A DNA stretch of 64,000 nt from Nothophaeocryptopus gaeumannii. Taxonomy: Eukaryota; Ascomycota; Dothideomycetes; Mycosphaerellales; Mycosphaerellaceae. The notes under the pieces are model-generated. The model made no database searches. It was not told where the DNA came from and saw only the letters and a list, made by a program, of their open reading frames with translations. Below, one piece after another: positions 56,357 through 64,000 of the stretch; the stretch's first letter is position 1; each line of letters begins with the position of its first letter. The stretch lies in the NCBI GenBank assembly GCA_031771865.1, contig JASISA010000023.1:1550001-1614000 (forward strand), read 5' to 3'. Made by a program: the position numbers and the translations under genes.

Positions 56357-56869
56357 ATGAGCTCGGAAGTGCAGTCCGATGGGCATAGCACGTCTCTGTT
56401 CCGCCAGCTTGACGACTACGACTGGACCGGAGATCAGGAGTTCCAGGGCGGCCTACGAGCAATCCTCGGCTCAGTCCAGGACGCGCAACAGATCGACCAT
56501 CTCACTTTACGCGCAAAATGCTACTACTTCGCAAGGAAAGCAGGAACGCCGGTAGACTTTGACGGGTACAAGAGCTGGGTGGAGTCACGAGGGACAATGA
56601 CGAGTGAGGCTGTTGGGAATGGCTCCAATACTGCTCCACTGCCTGTTGTTGAACAGCCTGGAGACGGCGGCATGGGCAATGCACCCAAACCAGCCAGCTT
56701 CGCCGAGATCTGCGATATGATTGCAGAAGGCAAGCCGATTCCTGGTATCAAAGACATTCCGGATACCATTCTGGAAGGCCAAGCCTCCGAAAGCCAGGCT
56801 GACAGGAGAAAGAAGCCATGGGAGAAGGCAGCTGATTCCGGAGCAGAGAAGCCGAGCTGGATGACTTGA
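56357..56869 (+). CDS. PEX39: KPWE-motif protein, PEX39-like peroxin
   Basis: A single exon of 170 residues. Residues 24-75 (FQGGLRAILGSVQDAQQIDH, then LRAKCYYFARKAGTPVD) form a compact helical N-terminal domain. A Gly/Pro linker follows. Residues 112-141 read ASFAEICDMIAEGKPIPGIK then DIPDTILEG, and KPWE is at 153-156. The pattern of F..I...I..GKPIPGI..IP followed by KPWE matches the small family recently named Pex39 (yeast Yjr012c, human C6orf226). That family assists the PTS2 receptor Pex7 in peroxisomal import. The assignment rests on these motifs only; length and order agree. The protein is probably cytosolic and lacks a membrane segment. Confidence 0.68.
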   Translation: MSSEVQSDGHSTSLFRQLDDYDWTGDQEFQGGLRAILGSVQDAQQIDHLTLRAKCYYFARKAGTPVDFDGYKSWVESRGTMTSEAVGNGSNTAPLPVVEQPGDGGMGNAPKPASFAEICDMIAEGKPIPGIKDIPDTILEGQASESQADRRKKPWEKAADSGAEKPSWMT

Positions 56870-57793
56870 GCGGTAGAAAATCTGATGTTGCAGGAATCCA
56901 CGTAGAACGCTGGCCTTCCCAAACATTGAACGAACGACTGTTCAACCTTCTCACACTGTCCAAAGCAAGCCCTCCGAGCTGCTGTAGGTCAGCTCCCAGA
57001 ATCTCTAGAGTTGCTACTCAGACACACCAACTCCTCAATCCTATCGATTGTAATTGCTGCTGCGACACTCGATCCATTTGAGGTGTATTTTATCTCCCCG
57101 CGGAGTCAGCCAGAAAGCGCGCACGGCGGGCTGGACTTGAGCTGAGACCGAAGGCTCCAGGAACAGAGCGAGGCAGAGCAGGCCGCTGATACCGCTCACG
57201 CGTTCTCACTGCGGCAATGTACAGTTACCTGCGTTCATACGTCCAAGAAACTTCAGGCGAGGGCTTGGCGAAGGAGTATGAATCTGCGGTAGGATCGCAC
57301 GAGTACAGACCTGATGAAGCTGCTCAAGAACTCGAGCGGATCATCCGAGTTCTACACCTCATGTTACAAATAAATCACGGACGCATGCGAACAAGCTATC
57401 TTCTCGCAGCGCAGCAGGTTCGCAAGATGTGTTGCTCGGCCCGATGTGTCTCGGCGCGGCAGTTGGGCGGGCAAGGCATGATCTTTGCCTATCAGCCAGC
57501 TAGCTCCATGCAAGTCTTGATGGAGCACGCTATCCTCCACCGAACTCCAATGAGGAGGTGAGGTAGTATCGTTCGCACGAGCTCGATGGAACAATCGCAA
57601 AACCGCCCCGACGGGCATATTTTGCTATCACTATCAACTCATTGTCTCTTTTTGATCTCCTCCCATCCATGACTTCATGCTCACAAGAATCACGTGAAGA
57701 GAACGCAATTTGCATGACATCGAGATTCACTCCGCGGTCAAGCCTTCCAAGCTTTGGCTAAGACCGTCCTAAACACTTTCTACGCAAGGCAAC
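56870..57793. other. Intergenic; one weak 114-codon frame
   Basis: A frame at 57217-57561 starts MYSYLRSYVQETSGEG and has some helical character. It has no recognisable domain, no splice support and a 3' half of unusual composition. It could be a small gene but I do not call it. The bases just before 57794 are the permease promoter. Confidence 0.4.
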
Positions 57794-59532
57794 ATGGCGT
57801 CCACTGCAAACGACAACAAGATCGTCTCAGTCAACGTCTCTTCTCCCGATGTCGACGAAGGCAAGCCCTTCGCCGTCGCCAGCAACGGCAATGTCATTGG
57901 TATGATCTCGGAGAACTCTGATGCGTCCAGCTATGCGCTGACAGATTGTGGCAGACAATGGGCTCCAAAGAGGTCTCAAAAACCGCCACCTAGTCATGAT
58001 CAGTTTTGGTGGTGTCGTTGGAGCGAGTATCTGGTACGGAGTCGGGTTTGCTGTGGCGTACAGCGGACCTGTGGGAGCCTTGATCTGCTTCCTCATTGTC
58101 GGAATCGACGTCTTCTTCGTAATGCAGTGTTTAGGAGAGATGAGCACATTATTTCCTGTGCAAGGTATGATATCTCCCACTCCTTTTCAATGTCGTCGAA
58201 CTCCCACTGACTCCCATTCAAGGCGCATTCATCGAACTAGCCGGCCGCTTCGTGGACGAATCCCTCGCCTTCAGTTTAGGCTGGAACTACTGGTATCTCT
58301 GGGTAACAAACGTAGCCAGCGACTTCAATGCAAGCTCCTTGATTATGGGCTACTGGACGGACGCCGTCCCCTCATACGGCTGGATTCTAATCTGGTGGGC
58401 GTTCTACCAAACAACAACCCTCCTCGGTATCGTCGTATGGGGCGAAATGGAATTCTGGCTCGCATGCTGGAAACTCTTGTGTATCCTAGCAGGCTTTCTC
58501 TGCGCTATTCTCCTCAACACCGGCGCCATCGGAGGCGACTATATCGGATTCCGATACTGGAGAGATCCTGGGCCCATCGCGAATGGAATTAACGGATTCG
58601 GGCAATGTTTCCTCCTCGCCGCTGTCTACTACTGCGGGACGGAGATGCTAGCCCTCACAGCAGCAGAAAGCAAGAGCCCAACCCGCGACTTGCCCAAAGC
58701 CATCAAGCAAACTTTTTGGAGAGTCCTAGTCATTTTCATGGGTCTCGTCTTCTTCGCCGGTATAATCGTCCCAAGTAACGACCCAGGCCTCCTCACAGCC
58801 GAGAGCAAAACGGGCAAATCTCCATGGACGATCGCTTTTGCGCACGCCGGTGTTCCTCAAGTGGGTAATGTCATCAATGTGGTTATGATAACAGCGCAGT
58901 TGTCTTCCATGAACTCGGCTTTATATGTTGCTTCTCGGAGTCTAGTCTCCCTAGCGTCCAGGGGTCGAGCACCGAAACTCTTCGCGAAAACGACGTCCAA
59001 TGGAACTCCCATCAACGCTCTGGTCTTTTCGAACGCGCTCGCTCTCGTTTCGATGCTGAACTACAAGACCGGCCCTGCGAAAGTGTTCACTTACCTGGTC
59101 GATATTAGCGGAAGCGCGACGTATATCGCCTGGGCTGTGATTGGCGTTGTCCACCTGAGGTTCAGGCGGGCGTGGAAAGCCCAGGGGAACCGTGTTGAGG
59201 ATCTGCTATATAAGGCCTGGTTCTATCCTTATGGGACGATCTTTGTCGTGTTCATTAACACTTTCCTGGTCTTCATTTCGGGATACTCGGACTTTGTGGG
59301 AGGATTTCACACTGTTGACTTCGTGGTCAACTACGTGGTCATCGCAGTCTTCGTGGTATTATTCGTGGGATGGAAAGTCATCAAGAAGACGAGGATGGTA
59401 CCGCTGATGGAGGTCGATCTAGTCACGGGGAGAAGAGAAGGACTGCTGCATCATGCTGAGATAGAAGCCGAAGAGGAGGATGAAAGACCGCGGCCGTGGT
59501 ATGTGAAAGCCAAGCGAGCTGTATTTTCTTGA
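57794..59532 (+). CDS. Amino-acid permease (YAT/APC family)
   Basis: Exons 57794-57899, 57955-58164 and 58223-59532 join in phase to give 541 residues. Introns are 55 nt (GTATGA...GCTGACAGATTGTGGCAG) and 58 nt (GTATGA...CACTGACTCCCATTCAAG). The first helix carries the APC substrate-loop motif (HLVMISFGGVVGASIWYGVG). Further markers are GEMSTLFPVQGAFIELAGRF, LAAVYYCGTEMLALTAAESK with the following P.R.LP.A, and SSMNSALYVASRSLVSLA. Twelve membrane helices are expected. The protein should be a plasma-membrane proton symporter for amino acids of the Gap1/Dip5 type; the specificity is not readable. It is convergent with the P450 gene, only 66 bp apart. Confidence 0.9.
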
Positions 59533-59598
59533 AGACTTTGGATTTATCTTTGCAAAGGTGAATGCAGAGGATGATGTTGATCTCCTACGCAAATTGCC

Positions 59599-61493
59599 TC
59601 ATCTCACAATACCATTTGTCACTCCCTGCGCATCCTCCTCCGACATCTTCATGCACTCCTCGAAATTCTGCTCGTTCCTCAATCGAAATCGAGCTCTGAA
59701 CTCCTTTGGAGATACCGTGGCCAATGTGGTGTCTTGATTGTAGCTCACATAATCAAGGTCAGGCTGAGATTCCTCGCTGGCCTTGATCTCGAACGTGATG
59801 ATGAGCCGCAAGAAGATCGTGTAAAGAATGCGATTGCTGAAACTGATTGCCGTGCAAGACCTCGAGCCAGCCCCGTATGCAAACTGGAACGGTGAAGGCA
59901 CCTTCGTAGCGCAGTTTGGATCCAGCCAACGATCCGGTCTGAAGATATGGGCATCCGGTCCGAATGTCGCAGGGTCTAGAAACAAGTCAGCTATCATTGG
60001 ATGCTGAGACTTCGATCGCCTTGCCTCTGTTGATGGCTTGACAGTTGACCAGCACCATGAGGCTCTTTGGTACTTTGACACCATTCCTATCAACGAAGTC
60101 TTTGTACACTTGCCGAGGCGGTAAGAGATGGATCGGCGGATAGAATCGAAGCACTTCACGAACGAATGCCTGGACGTAAGGCGATGCCTCGTCGCTTATG
60201 CATCGCTTCCATGCCTCCTGGACGCTTCCGTGGGCGCTGATTACGTCCTCAAACATCTTCTGTTGCATTTCCTGGCCTTCTACACTCGACAGATACATGA
60301 TGCCTGAGATTGCGGCAACTGCGATGGTATCGAAACCTCCCGAGACAAGACCGCCGAGGATGGTGCGAATGTCGCCTGTGCTGGTCAGTATGATTCCCAT
60401 CAGCGCATGTCATTTGACAACGTTACAGTGTGTAAAGCGTCCTGAAGTCTCTGACAGCAGCCCAGCGGCTACGCAGTCGGATGATTTGCCAGCGTCTGCG
60501 TTAATCTTGACCTCCTGCAGAAAGTCTGCTAGCCATCGGTCCCGTCTTTGACGAACCTCTGTAGCTAAAGCCATGCGCCTCCTGTCTTTGAGAAAGCTCG
60601 ACATGTAACGAAGATGCGGCACATGGTCTTGCGAGTTCGCGTTGGTCGACCGAAATCTACAGCTTCAACGTCAGACAGTGTCCTAAAAGCAAGGCCAGCT
60701 AGCACTCACGTAGAGATGATTGCCGCATCAGAGAGGATTTGGAGCAGACGCGGGTCGTTGATGTTTTCAAACCTTCGCCCATAGCAGAACATCAAAATGA
60801 GGTTCAACGCCAGCTGCTTCTGATGAAGATGGGGTATGAGCTCTCGTGAACCCCCTTTGCTGGCTTCGCGAAGGCCTAATATCATCTGCGAGGTTTCAAG
60901 ATCGATCAGGGGCGTGAGACGCCTGATTGCGGGAGCAGTGGTCAAAGAGCCGACTACCAATCTCTGCTTCCTCGTTCTGTCGTTCCATGGATTGGTGCCA
61001 ATAGTGGCGGCTGAGTGCTGCAGTCAGCTCAATATTTCAGATACATCTTATTCATATTCGTACCAGACGTCTTGGAGACTACCTGATGAAATGTATAGAA
61101 TGTCGGCCTATCGACTGTAGCAGCTGCATTGGTAACAAGCCAATCTTTCGCCGCCTGAAAGCCGTTCAGCACAATGACTCGTCGGGAGCCAAGGCGTATC
61201 TGTATGATGGGCCAGTCGAACCTCCGTGCCCATCGCTCAAGAGTGGTCGCATGATCGTTTCCAAGAGCTGGTAGATGTCCGTACAACCAAGTGCCGCCCG
61301 GCGCTTCTGGAAAGCCTTCCAAACGAGCGAAGTCCACGTAGAAGAACTGTAAGTAGAGCCAAGGCACTCCTAACGTGACTGTCAACAGTACTACGGAAGC
61401 TAAGATGGCATTGGCAGCCGAGAGCTCTGACAAAATGCTCAAAGCATGGTAGTTTGACATACCGGAGGTCCGATGAAAGGGCGGCAGTGCCAT
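59599..61493 (-). CDS. Cytochrome P450, CYP504-like (phenylacetate-hydroxylase type)
   Basis: Five exons join in phase: 61493-61064, 61010-60710, 60656-60427, 60375-60025 and 59975-59599, giving 562 residues. The last intron is GC-AG (AGAG then GCAAGG ... TTTCTAG) and restores NCQAINRDPATFGPD. An N-terminal membrane anchor (ILASVVLLTVTLGVPWLYLQ) is followed by FPEAPGGTWLYGHLPALG. The helix-I region is GGFDTIAVAAIS. ExxR is EVLR at about 394. The heme loop is FAYGAGSRSCTA with Cys478; the Gly two places after Cys is Ala. DRPTFYTFHQVVSKTSAATI then GTNPWNDRTRKQR closely follows the CYP504 pattern. Those enzymes hydroxylate phenylacetate or hydroxyphenylacetate on the route to homogentisate. The substrate is inferred. 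Confidence 0.82.
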
Positions 61494-62159
61494 AGACTCT
61501 TACCATCTGGTTTACCACTGCCAGAGTATACAAGTACAGCGAGAAGCTCCCGGTCCGAGAGCCATATCGATGGAGAGTATCTGCAGATTGCTTGGCCGAG
61601 AGCTTGTGGACGATAGGCATCACGCGTCGTGTCCTGGAAGCTGTACGTGCATCTACTGCTATCTTCACCAGCACTGCCTCGCTCTCACTTGCAATGCCAG
61701 GCCCTGTGTCTCAGCTCTTTTGGTCCGGTAGCAAAGTCCTCAATTTAACAACTGTGAACGCCAGGAAGCATGCTTGAAGGGAGGGGATCAAGCGAGTTGA
61801 TGGGCATGCTCTGAGTCCACGCCTGTTCTCAGCAGTATCTCATGGTTCGAGTTGATAGCTTTCGGGTCAACAGTGTCAATGTCACAAGATCACAGAATCG
61901 ATGATATGTCGGAGGAGTAGAAGTACATAGACTCGAGGGAGTGAGTTCACGAAGCGTGGGGCTGGACCTCAGGCGATCTTGGCTATACCAACTACGGTCT
62001 AGAACTAGTAGTCTCTCCATCTGAGCCATCGAGACACTAAAGCCCTTCATCATTCACGCCGGCCTTTTGGAAATGTGCACTCAAGACTGGACGCATCGAC
62101 TCGACTCTCGGATCTATGACAATTGGGACAACAGTGCGATTGCATGATGGCTAGCAACA
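61494..62159. other. Intergenic, no gene supported
   Basis: This is the promoter of the P450 gene and the 3' region of the FAD oxidase, both on the minus strand. Short frames only. Confidence 0.45.
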
Positions 62160-63660
62160 CTATATCTTGGGAGGCGGAGTACCCAAGATCTCATTCTTCC
62201 GGCTCGAGAATCTCTCAGGTGTGGGCTTGAACACTTGCGGCAGGCCAACATCTTCAAATTCAGCACCACCGCCTACCATCTTCGCAACAGCCTCGGAGCA
62301 CAGATGGATCAGAGGCATTCCGTGTCCACTGAAGCCTGCAATACAGTACTGGCCTGGACGATCTGGAAGTTCTCCGATGTAGGGCATGAAATCCGTGCTC
62401 CAGCCCATCACTCCAGTCCACACCCGATCAGTTCGCGCCCTGGAATCTTCCCACCCGGAGAAATGGCGCTGCATGATATTATCAAAGTAGTCCGTGGCAG
62501 GCTCAATGAGCTCGCTGTCATTGGTATTGCCATACCATAGGTTGAGATTGTGCCAGAAACGAGGCTTGGCGCCGCCTATGATGATTGAGCCGTCGAGACG
62601 GGCTATCATATAGTCGTATATGGCTTTGCCGTATCGAAGGCTGTAAGTGTGCGAGAGATGCTGAGTCTTGGAGAGACCAGGAGCAACAATGCGACTGCAG
62701 ATTCCCCTTACTGGAACAATCTTCTCATGGAACTGAGGTGCAATCGCAGCTGTGTATCCATTGGTAGCATACACAACCTTTTTCGCTCGCACTGCACCTC
62801 GTTCTGTGGTCACGTTCCAGTAGCCTGCATCGTCTCGCTCCTTGGAGACGGACAGAACAGGCGTCTGGGTCTGAAGATTTACGCCACTCTGGACGGCTTT
62901 ATGAAGGAGATGCAAGACCAGCTTGTATGGCCAAAGATGACCAGCTGTGAAGGAGTAGCAGCTCTTCGCACCCTTCACGCCTGAGGTCTAGCAATAATGT
63001 CAGCGGAGTTCTGCCTAGGCGCATCGCCATCACGGATGTGAATGAGAGCTCGCTGACCTTCTCGGCAGTTGGCCCCTCAGTCCAGTGCACATCAGCTAAG
63101 TCTGCAGCACCAATCCTGAGCAGTTCGTTGTATGCTTCCTTTGTGGCCCTGGCATGCTCATCGTTCAGATACACGTCCAGACCACGCGTCAACACAAAAT
63201 CACAATCGATGCTCTCCTTCTCCACCAGCTGCTTGACAGCCAGGACATTCCTGGCTTCAAAGCGAGCAAAGTCAGCAGCCTGCTGGGAACCATACTTTTG
63301 CGTGTACTTCAGGATGTTGTAGTACACATCAGGTTTGACGTGGCCACCTAGCCTATTCATTAGCTAATGAAGTATATCGTAGCAGACCACGAACATGGTA
63401 CCGTTTCTGCCTGAGGCGCCAGAGCAAGCTTCTCGTGCTTCCAGTATTAAGACGGAAGGTCGAATCCCCTTCTTTGCCTGTTCAAGCAGATGATATACCG
63501 TCGAAGCGCCTGCGTAGCCTGCACCTATCACCAAGATGTCGCATTCTGAAGGCAAGGATTCTGTCGATCTGGAGCTGTCTAATTCATCAAGTTCTGTTCT
63601 CCAGAATGGCACCGTGGCATTGGCTACGGGCAGTTGACAACGAGGTGTGGTATATGCCAT
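62160..63660 (-). CDS. FAD-dependent amino-acid/amine oxidase (DAO family)
   Basis: Exons 63660-63402, 63347-63058 and 62987-62160 join in phase to give 458 residues. Introns are 54 nt (GTACCA...TTAGCTAATGAATAGGCTAG) and 70 nt (GTCAGC...CCGCTGACATTATTGCTAG). The N-terminal dinucleotide fold reads CDILVIGAGYAGASTVYHLL, then EAREACSGASGRNGGHVKPD with the conserved RNGG. KKVVYATNGYTA and VWTGVMGWSTDFMPYIGELP, then YCIAGFSGHGMPL, form the C-terminal FAD-binding end. DAO enzymes oxidise amines or amino acids such as sarcosine or gamma-glutamyl-putrescine; the substrate cannot be read. The ATG at 63660 is used because the three codons upstream begin with TTG. It is in tandem with the P450 gene. Confidence 0.87.
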
Positions 63661-64000
63661 ATTGCTCAACAGCTCTTTTCATTGTTCCTGAAGCCAAGCT
63701 ATTCGACCTCGTTGTCTTGAGTCGGACAACAGCTCACCGGACCGGTATCATATTGTCGATGTCTGCGTATGAGATAAGGTGGTTAGAAGGGGCTCCCGCG
63801 GCCAATCTGGCAGGGTGCGGCCAACTCAAGCGTCCACATCAGACTTACCACTGTGAAGCTCAACTCTGGGGACATGAGGCATCACTTGGCAACTCTCATC
63901 ACCACCGATCACTAGCAAGCAATCTACTCGCTATTCGAGATCGCGTCTTCTTACGATACAACCGTCGCTTTCCAACAGCACGCAATGGGCGCGCCAAAGA
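63661..64000. other. Promoter region at the window edge
   Basis: Upstream of the FAD oxidase start. No further start or exon is supported before the window ends. Confidence 0.4.

Noticed and set aside
57217..57561. A possible 114-residue small gene
   Set aside because: There is no recognisable domain or intron signal and the 3' half has odd composition. It is kept as a remark only.

Overview
This window is nuclear DNA of a filamentous ascomycete, most likely a Dothideomycete. The genes are compact, with introns of about 48-75 nt that carry GT...AG ends and CTNAC/CTAAT-type branch sites. Gene content includes HAM-2/FAR11-type STRIPAK, CHS7, RCF2, GPI13, a fungal LOG-type enzyme and a YAT amino-acid permease. 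Gene orientation is mixed and short CT-rich or trinucleotide microsatellites lie in the leaders. I saw no tRNA, rRNA, CRISPR array, intact transposon or viral gene. Exon boundaries were read by eye from splice motifs and checked for phase; the main alternatives are stated.

Layout. 1-2.9 kb is a decayed segment: a broken Zn2Cys6 transcription-factor relic running into an AT-rich patch. 2.9-8.3 kb holds an AT-hook protein, RCF2 (respiratory supercomplex factor), RRP36 (18S rRNA processing) and a small J-domain-like protein. 9.1-10.5 kb is a secreted-protein locus with a disturbed reading frame. 11.5-13 kb is a disordered nuclear-looking protein, followed by 2.2 kb with no gene. 15-21 kb carries COG1 and GPI13 in tandem. 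21.8-27.2 kb carries a single-pass membrane protein and a 1246-residue disordered coiled-coil protein. 27.9-28.8 kb holds a diverged tandem repeat of about 173 bp and a CTT-rich tract. 29-34 kb is housekeeping: RAD23, an MTQ1/HemK-type release-factor methyltransferase and seven-exon ATP2. 34.4-41.7 kb carries an expansin-like secreted protein, FAR11/HAM-2, a LOG-family enzyme and a Rab4/Ypt4-like GTPase. 42.1-44.9 kb is a dynamin-like large GTPase with an in-frame stop and frame breaks. 46.5-56.9 kb carries CHS7, a chromodomain/triple-CCCH protein, a FAD-linked oxidase, SCD6 (LSM14) and a KPWE-motif protein (PEX39-like). 57.8-63.7 kb groups an amino-acid permease, a CYP504-like P450 and a DAO-type FAD oxidase, which could form a small catabolic cluster.

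How the genes work together. Most are independent housekeeping genes: mitochondrial energy (RCF2, ATP2, MTQ1), secretory pathway and wall (COG1, GPI13, CHS7, Rab, expansin-like), RNA (RRP36, SCD6), protein quality control (RAD23) and chromatin (chromodomain protein, AT-hook protein). The best candidates for something less well described are the chromodomain/CCCH protein, the permease/P450/oxidase group, the broken dynamin-like GTPase and the two GC-AG introns.
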